Origin: an uncultured bacterium
Lineage (GTDB): Bacteria; Cyanobacteriota; Vampirovibrionia; Gastranaerophilales; Gastranaerophilaceae
Reading direction: 5' to 3'
DNA length: 15,361 nucleotides
Assembly (NCBI GenBank): GCA_900549855.1
Contig: URPS01000049.1
Span: forward strand, 1-15,361
Positions within the stretch are counted from its first letter, which is position 1; every line of letters begins with the position of its first letter. This document shows, in pieces, positions 6,762-14,505 of the stretch. Both the position numbers and the translations under genes were made by a program. The notes under the pieces are model-generated. The model was given only the letters and a program-made list of their open reading frames with translations, was not told the DNA's origin and ran no database searches.

Positions 6762-6789
6762 TTGACTTTAGGAAAAATAACATTAAACT
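6762..6789 (+). promoter_or_regulatory. Sigma-70-type promoter of the second EF-hand gene
   Basis: TTGACT (6762-6767) and TAAACT (6784-6789) are 16 nt apart. The predicted leader of about 33 nt ends with a strong ribosome site, AAGGAG, 7 nt before the ATG at 6829. Confidence 0.5.
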
Positions 6790-6828
6790 AAAAGTGTATA
6801 AATATAACTAAGCACAAGGAGATATATT

Positions 6829-7386
6829 ATGGGTAAACGACTAGACGGCTCTTCTTTATTCAGCGGGATAAATGCAGGGCTAACAAATTCTTTTTCTCTA
6901 TTATCAAGCCAATACAGTGATGGATTAACATTAGAGAACTTAAGCACATCTTTAACAAACACAAATGTAACTAATACAGCTTACGGCTCAACTTTCGCAT
7001 CATATTTAACAAATAATTTTAACAGTGTCGACAAAAACGGTGACGGCAAAATTTCTGCAGACGAGATTCAATCTTTGATGAACAACATTGCAACACAAGG
7101 TTTAACAAGAGATCAAATCACAACTTTGGGTGCTTCATCAGGCTTAAGCACTTCTTTGCAAGAAACGGTTTTAGCACACTTTGATGATATTGATGCAAAC
7201 CATGATGGCAAAGTTACCAACGCAGAAATTAACGCATATGGTGTAAACTCCGATATTCAGAAACAAAAAACTGCTGATACAAACAGACTAGTCAACAACA
7301 TGTCTATGTTTTATGGCGATGATTTGACAGAATACGAAGGTAGTATAATGGATTACAGACTCTTGGATGACGATGAGAATAGTTAG
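6829..7386 (+). CDS. Two-EF-hand calcium-binding-type protein
   Basis: A 185-aa hydrophilic protein with two canonical EF-hand loops. Residues 68-79 (DKNGDGKISADE) and 122-133 (DANHDGKVTNAE) both have D-x-N-x-D-G-x-hydrophobic-x-x-x-E, the full set of calcium ligands. A Ser/Thr/Asn-rich N-terminal third (1-55) comes before the pair, and a very acidic tail (LLDDDENS) ends the protein. There is no classical signal peptide or transmembrane segment. It has a strong AAGGAG ribosome site, its own promoter and a good terminator, so it is a single-gene unit. It is transcribed divergently from the transglutaminase-like gene across 168 nt. Apart from calcium binding the function is unknown. It is unrelated outside the loops to the EF-hand protein at 3233-3817. 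Confidence 0.88.
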   Translation: MGKRLDGSSLFSGINAGLTNSFSLLSSQYSDGLTLENLSTSLTNTNVTNTAYGSTFASYLTNNFNSVDKNGDGKISADEIQSLMNNIATQGLTRDQITTLGASSGLSTSLQETVLAHFDDIDANHDGKVTNAEINAYGVNSDIQKQKTADTNRLVNNMSMFYGDDLTEYEGSIMDYRLLDDDENS

Positions 7387-7410
7387 GTTAAGTGTTATGA
7401 AGTAAGGTTG

Positions 7411-7439
7411 GGCGCAGCGTAGCTGCGCCTTTATTTTTT
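7411..7439 (+). terminator. Terminator after the second EF-hand gene
   Basis: A perfect 8-bp stem, GGCGCAGC/GCTGCGCC (7411-7418 and 7422-7429) with loop GTA, is followed by TTTATTTTTT. It begins 25 nt after the stop codon. Confidence 0.9.
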
Positions 7440-7484
7440 CTCTTTCAACTAGCAAATTTTATTTTTACGTGTTTTTATAGAAAT

Positions 7485-8114
7485 ATGATTACAAATATTT
7501 CTTATATTCAACCAACAAATTTTCAATATTCAAGTCCCGTAAAACATAACAAAATTAGCTTTGGACATAATATCCCGACACTAACTCACACCAATATAGG
7601 CAGTTGTGCTGAAGGTTATATCGGAAAAATTCGTGTACGCAAAGATAATGGTGAAGCGTTCCTAAATGTTTTCAAAAAATTTTTAGGCGAAAATGTTGAG
7701 AATTACACAATAAAAAATGATAAGAACGAAATAATCGGAAACGCAAATATTTTCATAATTAAATGTCCTCCAAATCCTTGGGATAAAGTAGATCCTAGTT
7801 ATGTTATGGTAGATGATTTGAGAAATTTTTCAAAGCCAAATACCCCATACCATGACAAGAATCTTGAATATTTTAAAGATATCGGAACCAGACTATTACA
7901 AATCGCTCAAAGAAGAAGCGACGAAGCTTGCTGTCATGGCAATGTTAAGCTTATTTCTGTGAACGAAGCATTAGCGTGGTACAAAAATATTATTGGAATG
8001 CGTCAAGAATTTCCGCCAATTCCGGGACAAAAATTCAACATTCATAACCCAAACTTGCTCTACCTTCCACCCGAAAACAAAGAGCCGTTATCACGATTAC
8101 AAGGCGGACTGTAG
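7485..8114 (+). CDS. GNAT-like protein with a lineage-type N-terminal motif
   Basis: A 209-aa protein. The second half contains the segment FKDIGTRLLQIAQRR followed by VKLISVNEALAWYKNIIGM. This resembles the acetyl-CoA-binding loop/helix and the last strand-helix of GNAT N-acetyltransferases, where the pattern is GxGxxLL followed by NxxAxxFYxxxGF. The classical Q/RxxGxG loop is weak here (only DIGTRLL), so activity is uncertain. The N-terminus NISYIQPTNFQ closely parallels that of the 87-aa protein at 11065-11328, and KISFGH follows. I see no good ribosome site before ATG 7485 and no other suitable start. It follows the terminator of the EF-hand gene, so it is probably transcribed from its own, unidentified promoter. 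Confidence 0.68.
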   Translation: MITNISYIQPTNFQYSSPVKHNKISFGHNIPTLTHTNIGSCAEGYIGKIRVRKDNGEAFLNVFKKFLGENVENYTIKNDKNEIIGNANIFIIKCPPNPWDKVDPSYVMVDDLRNFSKPNTPYHDKNLEYFKDIGTRLLQIAQRRSDEACCHGNVKLISVNEALAWYKNIIGMRQEFPPIPGQKFNIHNPNLLYLPPENKEPLSRLQGGL

Positions 8115-8143
8115 AGGAAAATTGTTTTAAAACATTCAAAGTA

Positions 8144-8280
8144 CCGTCATTGCGAGCGGGAGCGAAGCAATCCAGTCGTCCAGCTTATAAGTCTATCTTA
8201 AATTTATAGATTGCCACGAAAATTCTCAAGGTTCTAAGTAAATTTACAAGACTAAAGTCTAAATTTTCTCGCAATGACGG
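8144..8280 (+). repeat. Palindromic repeat C, copy 1 (CGTCATTGCGAG family)
   Basis: A 137-nt element bounded by perfect 13-bp inverted repeats, CCGTCATTGCGAG (8144-8156) and CTCGCAATGACGG (8268-8280). The interior has GAAGCAATCCAG and ATAGATTGCCACGAAAATTCTC. A related copy in the opposite orientation lies at 14714-14840. The end sequence resembles a CGTCATTGCGAG...GCAATCC repeat that I recall from the genomes of several unrelated bacteria. It lies between two convergent genes. Confidence 0.85.
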
Positions 8281-8368
8281 CATTCTTAATACGTTAAAAC
8301 TACTTTCCACTTTTAATTTTCAACTTTTAACTTCTTCCGCCACTATTTCTCTTAAACGGAACACAATA

Positions 8369-9439
8369 TTACTCATGATGTTCTTCATGCGGTTCAATTG
8401 GTTGTGGTTTTGTCATTACACTAATTACACTCAAAACAATCATTATTAAAAGTAAAATCGCTATATATATAAAATAGTTTTTCAAAGCGCCGGTAAAATA
8501 TGTTGCAACAGCTCCACCAACAATAGCTACTGATGTAAGAATTGCAACGGTCTTCTTTTGAGAAAAACCAGCTTTTAATAGCTTGTGGTGAATGTGTTCA
8601 GCATCGGCAACAAAAGGAGATTTTCCCTTCATAATTCTTCTTAAGCTAGAATATGTAATATCCATAATTGGAACGGCTAATACTAAGAATGGTAAAAGTA
8701 CCGCAAGAGCTGCACCTTTCATTACTCCTGCAATAGATAATGTTGCCAACAAAAAACCTGAAAATAATGCACCGGAATCACCCATAAATATTTTTGCAGG
8801 GTTAAAGTTAAACGTTAAAAATGCAAGCATAGACCCTGCAAGAATAAATGCGATTAAAGCTGTAATTGGCTGCGCCGGAGTTATCGCAACTGCAATCAAA
8901 GCCAAAGTGATTGAACTTACAGAAATTACGGAACCAGCCAGACCATCTACCCCATCAATAAAGTTAACAGCATTAGAAATTCCAACTATCCATAATATTG
9001 TAATCGGATATGAAAGGCATCCGAGAGGGATTACGCCGCCTAATGGATTAAATATTGTATCAATCTGCACACCTAACAAATAAACAATCGTTGCAATTGA
9101 TAGTTGTATAACAAGCTTAAATTTTGCATTAAGGTTGTAAACATCATCAACAAGACCAAGCAAGAACATTAATGAGCCGCCCAATAGAATTCCTGAGAGC
9201 AAACTGCCATATGGATAATAACTCAATAATACAAGAATTAAAAAAGTCAGCATTGCACTTGACCAAATCGCAACACCACCTAACCTTGATATTGGGAGCT
9301 TGTGAATCTTTCTTTCATTCGGCAAATCAACCAAACCTTCTTTTTGCGAAAATTCTATTACCAGTGGAACAATAAATACACCAATAAGGTAAGAAACAAA
9401 TGCTCCAATTATGTGCGCTTGAGTTAATTTTATAATCAT
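8369..9439 (-). CDS. Undecaprenyl-phosphate sugar-1-phosphate transferase (WecA/TagO-like, glycosyltransferase family 4)
   Basis: A 356-aa integral membrane protein with about 10 or 11 hydrophobic segments. It transfers a sugar-1-phosphate (GlcNAc or similar) from a UDP-sugar to undecaprenyl phosphate, the first step of cell-wall glycopolymer or O-antigen synthesis. All family motifs are visible: Asp98-Asp99 in GLVDDVYNL, NAVNFIDGVDGLA (156-168), FMGDSGALFSGF (218-229), and the HIHH motif (282-285) in DAEHIHHKLL, typical of WecA/TagO rather than MraY. The C-terminal tail is His/Glu-rich (EPHEEHHE). Start: the ATG is preceded by AAGGA about 6 nt upstream, and an extended -10 lies upstream. No glycan genes are adjacent, so the polymer made cannot be told. 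The gene is flanked by repeats on both sides. Confidence 0.92.
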   Translation of the reverse strand: MIIKLTQAHIIGAFVSYLIGVFIVPLVIEFSQKEGLVDLPNERKIHKLPISRLGGVAIWSSAMLTFLILVLLSYYPYGSLLSGILLGGSLMFLLGLVDDVYNLNAKFKLVIQLSIATIVYLLGVQIDTIFNPLGGVIPLGCLSYPITILWIVGISNAVNFIDGVDGLAGSVISVSSITLALIAVAITPAQPITALIAFILAGSMLAFLTFNFNPAKIFMGDSGALFSGFLLATLSIAGVMKGAALAVLLPFLVLAVPIMDITYSSLRRIMKGKSPFVADAEHIHHKLLKAGFSQKKTVAILTSVAIVGGAVATYFTGALKNYFIYIAILLLIMIVLSVISVMTKPQPIEPHEEHHE

Positions 9440-9462
9440 GTTTATTCCTTGTTTTTTCTTTT

Positions 9463-9471
9463 ATTATAACA
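9463..9471 (-). promoter_or_regulatory. Extended -10 promoter of the WecA-like gene
   Basis: Minus-strand TGTTATAAT is identical to the element before the phosphatase-like gene and lies 24 nt before the ATG at 9439. No clear -35 is visible. Confidence 0.6.
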
Positions 9472-9520
9472 GATAAATAAAATATATAAAATTTACGTTT
9501 CTCATACGCAAATAATAACT

Positions 9521-9657
9521 CTATATCCACCCTCATCAGGGCTCCGCCCAGCTTGTCTTGGATTATTCGGGGTGTCGGCAGAGTAACGTCTGACCTCCAC
9601 CTTACGGGCTAACGCCCTACCGAAAATCCGCTCTCCCATCAAGGGAGAAGCGTGAAA
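9521..9657 (+). repeat. Dispersed repeat A, copy 1
   Basis: About 137 nt between glyA and the WecA-like gene, nearly identical to 14506-14684 and in the same orientation. From 9530 to 9580 the copies match without a gap. After this, copy 2 has 40 extra nt. The repeat is rich in short hairpins: CCCT/AGGG near the start, GGGC-TAAC-GCCC, and TCTCCC-ATCAA-GGGAGA near the end. It is clearly more GC-rich than its surroundings. I see no open reading frame in it. It may fold in the glyA 3' UTR or the wecA upstream region. Confidence 0.9.
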
Positions 9658-9683
9658 CTCGTTTACTATAAAAAGCACAATGG

Positions 9684-10919
9684 TTAATACAATGGATATT
9701 TTTCACAAAGTTTCAAAGAATCAGCTCTCAATTGAGTTAGAACTTCTTCGTTTTCAGAGTTCTTAATCGCTTCAGCAATAATTCTTGCAACTTCTCTCAT
9801 GTCATCTTCTTTGAATCCTCTTGTAGTCATTGCCGCTGCGCCTAATCTAATACCGCTTGTCACAAATGGACTTTGAGGGTCGTTTGGTACTGTATTTTTG
9901 TTAGCTGTAATGCCGACTCTTTCCAAAACATTTGCCATATCTTTACCGGTTTTACCAGTTTTTCTTAAATCCAAAGTCATTAAGTGGTTTTGAGTCATAC
10001 CACCAACAATTTCCATACCGTTATCAAGAAGTCCTTGCGCCATAGAAACAGCATTTTTAACAATTTGTTCTGCATAAGCTTTAAATTCAGGTGACATTGC
10101 TTCTTTTAGAGCAACAGCCTTTCCCGCAATAATATGTTCTAACGGACCTCCTTGTATTCCAGGGAATACAGCTTTATCAATAGCTGCTGCATATTCTTCA
10201 TCACACATAATAATACCGCCTCTAGGACCTCTTAGAGTTTTGTGAGTTGTCGTAGTAACGATTTGAGCATAACCTGCCGGAGATGGATGAACACCACCTG
10301 CTACAAGTCCTGCTATATGCGCAATATCAGCCATAAGAATTGCACCAACTTCATCAGCAATTTCTCTAAATTTTTTGAAATCAATAATTTTAGAATAGTT
10401 GCTGGCACCACAAATAATCAATTTTGGTTTATATTCGTGAGCTTTTTTTCTAACATCTTCGTAATCAATATTACCTTCTGAATCAACTCCATAACTTTTT
10501 GCATCAAAATATGTTCCGGAGAAGTTTACAGGACATCCATGACTGAGGTGTCCGCCATTTGATAAATCCATGCCCAAGATTGTATCACCGTGTTTAAGCA
10601 AAGCAAAAAATACAGCCATATTAGCTTGTGCTCCGGAATGAGGCTGAACATTCGCATGATCCATATGGAATAATTCGCAAGCACGTTTTTGAGCCAATTC
10701 CTCAATTTTATCAATAACTTCACATCCGTTATAATAACGTTTATGCGGTTTACCTTCAGCATACTTGTTTGTAAGAATACTTCCGCAAGCTTCCATTACA
10801 GCCGGAGAGGTAAAATTTTCACTCGCAATAAGTTCAATTGTTGTCTGTTGTCTTTTTAATTCGTCTTCAATATATTGCGCAACTTCCGCATCAGTTTTTT
10901 TAACTTCTTCTATATGCAT
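9684..10919 (-). CDS. glyA: Serine hydroxymethyltransferase
   Basis: A 411-aa PLP enzyme of normal bacterial length. It interconverts serine plus tetrahydrofolate with glycine plus 5,10-methylene-tetrahydrofolate, the main cellular source of one-carbon units. Visible family features are TIELIASENF (27-36), YAEGKPHKRYYNG (53-65), the cofactor-binding Asp198 and His201 in ADIAHIAG, and the Schiff-base Lys227 in TTTTHKTLRGPRGG. The C-terminus (RLGAAAMTTRGF) is also typical. The ATG has a strong ribosome site, GGGGAGGAAATT. The -35 TTGCAT and -10 TATAAT are spaced 17 nt. A terminator isolates it from the 87-aa gene upstream. The gene is intact and I see nothing odd in it. Confidence 0.98.
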   Translation of the reverse strand: MHIEEVKKTDAEVAQYIEDELKRQQTTIELIASENFTSPAVMEACGSILTNKYAEGKPHKRYYNGCEVIDKIEELAQKRACELFHMDHANVQPHSGAQANMAVFFALLKHGDTILGMDLSNGGHLSHGCPVNFSGTYFDAKSYGVDSEGNIDYEDVRKKAHEYKPKLIICGASNYSKIIDFKKFREIADEVGAILMADIAHIAGLVAGGVHPSPAGYAQIVTTTTHKTLRGPRGGIIMCDEEYAAAIDKAVFPGIQGGPLEHIIAGKAVALKEAMSPEFKAYAEQIVKNAVSMAQGLLDNGMEIVGGMTQNHLMTLDLRKTGKTGKDMANVLERVGITANKNTVPNDPQSPFVTSGIRLGAAAMTTRGFKEDDMREVARIIAEAIKNSENEEVLTQLRADSLKLCEKYPLY

Positions 10920-10959
10920 AATTTCCTCCCCAAAATATCAATACCCTCTTATCTGTTCT

Positions 10960-10988
10960 ATTATAATTTAATTTTCTTATAAATGCAA
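10960..10988 (-). promoter_or_regulatory. glyA promoter
   Basis: Minus-strand TTGCAT (10983-10988) and TATAAT (10960-10965) have ideal 17-nt spacing. The leader is about 35 nt, with no riboswitch-sized structure. Confidence 0.7.
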
Positions 10989-11002
10989 AAACTTGTAACA
11001 TA

Positions 11003-11044
11003 TTAAATAAAAAACAAGGAACTATTTTATAGATAGTTCCTTGT
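11003..11044 (-). terminator. Terminator after the 87-aa gene
   Basis: A perfect 12-bp stem, ACAAGGAACTAT (11014-11025) and ATAGTTCCTTGT (11033-11044), loop 7 nt. On the minus strand it is followed by TTTTTTATTT. It begins 20 nt after the stop of the 87-aa gene and precedes the glyA promoter. Confidence 0.9.
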
Positions 11045-11064
11045 CTTAAATTGTTTATTAAATA

Positions 11065-11328
11065 CTAAAGAATAGTAGATTCGCTAATAAAATCAATATG
11101 TCTACCTTCTGCTTTTGCTTCCGGAGTAATTAAATGTCTAATTCTTCCATATTCTTCCGCATTTTTTACATCTACAGTTTTCTTTAAATTTGCAAGAGAA
11201 ATCACATCTGAATATGATTTATAATTATGCGCAACATTAGTACTAAATTCTTTCATATCATTTTTAGCAAATTTGCTTGGTACAAATTTTGATTGAAAAT
11301 TTGCTGTTGAAATACTTGAAATATTCAT
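11065..11328 (-). CDS. Small lineage-type protein with N-terminal NISxIxxxNFQ motif
   Basis: An 87-aa hydrophilic, Lys/Ser-rich protein without a signal peptide or membrane segment. I recognise no family. It is a convincing gene: AAAGGAAG ribosome site about 7 nt before the ATG, candidate promoter upstream, and a strong terminator 20 nt after the stop. The N-terminus MNISSISTANFQSKF parallels NISYIQPTNFQYSS of the GNAT-like protein at 7485-8114. The remaining parts are unrelated. The shared motif could be a sorting or partner-binding tag, but this is only inference. Function unknown. Confidence 0.75.
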   Translation of the reverse strand: MNISSISTANFQSKFVPSKFAKNDMKEFSTNVAHNYKSYSDVISLANLKKTVDVKNAEEYGRIRHLITPEAKAEGRHIDFISESTIL

Positions 11329-11423
11329 TTTTAACTTCCTTTCTTTATTATCATACAGTTGGAGTAAAACTTCTAAATAAAAATATTGCTACCAGAACAC
11401 GAATTCTGTTACAAAAATTATCA

Positions 11424-11452
11424 TTTATACACACCACATAATTATTATACAA
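11424..11452 (-). promoter_or_regulatory. Candidate promoter of the 87-aa gene
   Basis: Minus-strand TTGTAT (11447-11452) and TATAAA (11424-11429) are 17 nt apart. The leader of about 90 nt would contain a small inverted repeat, CAGAA-CACGAA-TTCTG (11393-11408). The region is AT-rich, so the call is moderate. Confidence 0.45.
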
Positions 11453-11476
11453 CAAAATAAAATTAATCAATACATT

Positions 11477-11507
11477 AAAAAAAGCACCCAAATGGGTGCT
11501 TTTTTTT
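11477..11507 (-). terminator. clpB terminator
   Basis: The arms AAAAAAAGCACCCA (11477-11490) and TGGGTGCTTTTTTT (11493-11506) are perfectly complementary. On the minus strand the hairpin ends in a run of T and stands just after the clpB stop codon. It is symmetric and could work in both directions. Confidence 0.9.
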
Positions 11508-11509
11508 AA

Positions 11510-14101
11510 TTATTTATCAAAAACAATCTCATCATCCTTAACATCAATCTTGATATTATCGCCTTCAATAAATTTTTGAGCCAATAACAATTTTGATAAA
11601 GGATTTTCGACCATTTGTCTGATTACTCTCTTCAATGGACGAGCACCATATATTGGATTAAATCCACGTCTTGCCAAGAATTCTTTTGCATCATCAGTTA
11701 TTTCAAAAGTAATATTTCTATCGGCAAGAAGTTTTCTTAAATGATCCATTTGAATATCAACAATTGCAGACAATTGTTGCATAGTTAAAGCCTTAAAGAA
11801 GATTGTTTCATCAACCCTGTTCAAAAATTCCGGTTTGAAACGTTCTCTCATTACAGCCATAACTTTTTCTTTGGTTTCATCAAAGTTTCCGCCGGCATTA
11901 TTGATAGAATCATCCAAAATAATTTCGCTACCGATATTACTTGTCATAATGATAACAGTATTTTTGAAATCAACAGTTCTGCCTTTAGAATCCGTCAAAC
12001 GACCGTCATCAAAGATTTGTAACATCAAATTGAATACATCCGGATGAGCTTTTTCAATTTCATCAAACAATACTACAGAATAAGGTTTACGTCTTACAGC
12101 TTCTGTCAATTGACCGCCTTCTTCATAACCAACATATCCCGGAGGAGCTCCGACAAGTCTTGCTACGTTATGTTTTTCCATATATTCTGACATATCAATT
12201 CTGATAATCGCATCCTCGTCATTAAACAAGAATTCTGCCAAGGTTTTTGCAAGTTCTGTTTTACCAACACCGGTTGGGCCCAAGAAAATAAATGTACCAA
12301 TCGGACGTTTAGGATCTTTCAAACCTGAACGAGCACGTCTAATTGCATCCGCAACAGTTTCAACAGCTTCATCCTGACCGATTAAACGTTTGTGTAAAAC
12401 ATCTTCCATTCGCAATAATTTCTGCATTTCACTTTCTACAAGTCTATTAACAGGAATTCCTGTCCACTTGCTTACGATTTGTGCAATATCATCACCATCA
12501 ATTTCTTCTTTAAGAAGCTTGTTTTCACCTTTTTCTTTACCTTGAATAGATTGAAGTTTTTTCTCTAATTCCATCAACTTACCATATTTAAGTTCTGCAG
12601 CTGTCTGCAAATCTGTATTACGTTCAGCCTCCGCAATTTTCGTTTTAACTTTATCTATCTCGTCTTTAATTCCGGCTTCACCTTGAATTGTACTTTTTTC
12701 AACTTCCCATTGAGCTTTTAATTTTCCTATCTTGCCTTCCAAGTCATCAATTTCAGAAGTTAATTTATCAATTTTAGCAATGCATTCAGGAGAAGTTTCT
12801 TTTTTCAAAGCTTCACGTTCTATTTCTAATTGGATTTTTTGACGCAACATAACATCAATTTCTTCCGGCATAGAATCAATTTCTATACGAAGAGCAGACG
12901 CAGCTTCATCAATCAAATCAATTGCTTTATCAGGTAAAAATCTATCCGTAATATATCTGTCAGAAAGTTGAGCCGCAGCAATCAAAGCACTATCAAGAAT
13001 TCTAACTCCATGGTGAACTTCGTATTTTTCTTTCAAGCCTCTTAAGATTGAAATTGTATCTTCAACTGACGGTTCATCAACAAGTACCGGTTGAAAACGA
13101 CGTTCCAAAGCCGGATCTTTTTCAATATACTTACGATATTCATTGATTGTAGTTGCACCAATCGTTCTTAATTCACCTCTTGCAAGCATTGGTTTCAATA
13201 AGTTTCCTGCATCCATAGAACCTTCTGTAGCACCAGCTCCAACTACGGTATGCAATTCATCAATAAACATAACGATTTCACCGTTTGATTCTTGAACTTC
13301 TTTTAATACAGCTTTCAAACGTTCTTCAAATTCACCTCTGAATTTTGCACCAGCTACTAACGCACCCAAATCCAAAGATATTAGTTTAACGTCCTTCAAA
13401 CTTTCCGGAACATCGCCTCTAATAATTCTTTGAGCCAAACCTTCTACTATTGCGGTTTTACCAACCCCAGGCTCACCAATAAGAACCGGATTGTTTTTTG
13501 TTCTTCTATTTAAGACTTGAATAATTCTTCTAACTTCTTCATCACGACCGATTACGGGATCTAATTTACCCTTACGAGCACGTTCTGTTAAGTCAGTAGA
13601 ATATTTTTCAAGAGCTTTCATATTTTCTTCTGCATTTTTATTATCCACTTTTTTGTTACCTCTAATCTTTCTCATTGCATTCAAAATAGAATTTGTATCG
13701 ACTCCATTTCGTTTCAACAAATCTTTTATGAATGAATTATCTAGTTTTGTCATCGCAATCAAAATACATTCAATTCCGATAAAATCATCCTTCAAAGTTT
13801 CAGCTTCTTGTGTCGCAACCTCCAACAAAGTATTTGTTTCTCTTGATAAAAACACTTGTTGAGAGCCGCTCACACCTGATATTGTCGGATATTCCTTAAT
13901 CCTTGCCACAATTGCGTTGATAAAGTTTTGATTTAATAATTTTAATTCAGTTAAGTAATCCTTAGAAATTCCTTTATCTTCAATCATAGCCATAACAATA
14001 TGCTCAGGCTGAACTTCCGAATTCTTGTAAAAATCCTTTTTTGCATTTGCTGCAAATATTATTTCTTGAGAATAGTTTGTAAATTTTTCAAAATCAATCA
14101 T
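11510..14101 (-). CDS. clpB: ClpB disaggregase (Hsp104-type AAA+ chaperone)
   Basis: An 863-aa protein of typical ClpB length. This ATP-driven hexamer threads aggregated proteins through its pore together with DnaK. Domains in order: Clp N domain (about 1-145); first AAA+ module with Walker A GEPGVGKT (209-216), Walker B VMFIDE (277-282), pore loop KFRG (253-256) and arginine fingers in ERRFQ (333-337); a long coiled-coil M domain (about 405-530), which separates ClpB from ClpA; second AAA+ module with Walker A GPTGVGKT (608-615), Walker B VVLFDE (676-681), pore loop GYVGYEEGG (655-663) and sensor-2 GARP near the end. There is no IGF/IGL loop for ClpP in the sequence. GGAG lies 10 nt before the ATG. 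I see no CIRCE operator upstream. The gene is complete and closed by a terminator. Confidence 0.97.
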   Translation of the reverse strand: MIDFEKFTNYSQEIIFAANAKKDFYKNSEVQPEHIVMAMIEDKGISKDYLTELKLLNQNFINAIVARIKEYPTISGVSGSQQVFLSRETNTLLEVATQEAETLKDDFIGIECILIAMTKLDNSFIKDLLKRNGVDTNSILNAMRKIRGNKKVDNKNAEENMKALEKYSTDLTERARKGKLDPVIGRDEEVRRIIQVLNRRTKNNPVLIGEPGVGKTAIVEGLAQRIIRGDVPESLKDVKLISLDLGALVAGAKFRGEFEERLKAVLKEVQESNGEIVMFIDELHTVVGAGATEGSMDAGNLLKPMLARGELRTIGATTINEYRKYIEKDPALERRFQPVLVDEPSVEDTISILRGLKEKYEVHHGVRILDSALIAAAQLSDRYITDRFLPDKAIDLIDEAASALRIEIDSMPEEIDVMLRQKIQLEIEREALKKETSPECIAKIDKLTSEIDDLEGKIGKLKAQWEVEKSTIQGEAGIKDEIDKVKTKIAEAERNTDLQTAAELKYGKLMELEKKLQSIQGKEKGENKLLKEEIDGDDIAQIVSKWTGIPVNRLVESEMQKLLRMEDVLHKRLIGQDEAVETVADAIRRARSGLKDPKRPIGTFIFLGPTGVGKTELAKTLAEFLFNDEDAIIRIDMSEYMEKHNVARLVGAPPGYVGYEEGGQLTEAVRRKPYSVVLFDEIEKAHPDVFNLMLQIFDDGRLTDSKGRTVDFKNTVIIMTSNIGSEIILDDSINNAGGNFDETKEKVMAVMRERFKPEFLNRVDETIFFKALTMQQLSAIVDIQMDHLRKLLADRNITFEITDDAKEFLARRGFNPIYGARPLKRVIRQMVENPLSKLLLAQKFIEGDNIKIDVKDDEIVFDK

Positions 14102-14209
14102 AATGTTTTAACTCCATATATTATTATTTTAATATTTTTTTCAAAAAATCAAAGATTTTTAACTATTAATTAATATTTCTGAAAACTAGTAGTTTATAGA
14201 ACCTTTATC

Positions 14210-14477
14210 GATACCCCCACCCTTTACACCACACTTAGTAAGTTGTAGCAAAAACTACAAGCTGGTCAGGCAAGCAGAAAACTCCCCCGATGGGAGGGAA
14301 TGCTCAATATTTGTTTTTTAACTACGAGTTTTTTTATTTAAATATTTTTAATTTATACATCATTATAAAAACAAGTGGCGGTCATTCCCTCTCCTCGGGG
14401 GAGTTTTCTGCTTGACTGACCAGTCTGTAGTTTTTGCTACAAGATACTAAGTGTGGTGCAAAGGGTGGGGGCTTATC
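14210..14477. repeat. Long inverted repeat B (MITE-like or giant hairpin)
   Basis: The left arm (14210-14305) and right arm (14380-14477) are reverse complements over about 90 nt, with roughly eight mismatches and one 2-nt gap. The AT-rich loop (14306-14379) is about 74 nt. The arms include CCCCCACCCTTT, CACCACACTTAGTA, a small TTGTAG-CAAAAA-CTACAA hairpin and AAGCAGAAAACTCCCCCGA. No transposase is present. It could be a non-autonomous element or two facing copies of one smaller repeat. Confidence 0.88.
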
Positions 14478-14505
14478 TTCTAGATAGTCTTGTAAAATAA
14501 AATAT

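Noticed and set aside
8592..9083. 163-aa open frame antisense to the WecA-like gene
   Set aside because: It is the complement of conserved membrane-protein codons. No ribosome site, and a composition typical of a shadow frame.
9327..9536. 69-aa frame overlapping the start of the WecA-like gene
   Set aside because: It overlaps conserved coding sequence in another frame and has no ribosome site. The WecA-like start with AAGGA is clearly better.
9521..9657. Riboswitch or leader RNA of the WecA-like gene
   Set aside because: The same sequence occurs at 14506-14684 away from any such gene, and it lies upstream of the predicted -10. It is a dispersed repeat.
14102..14209. CIRCE or other heat-shock operator before clpB
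   Set aside because: No TTAGCACTC-N9-GAGTGCTAA match. Only a small AT hairpin is visible.
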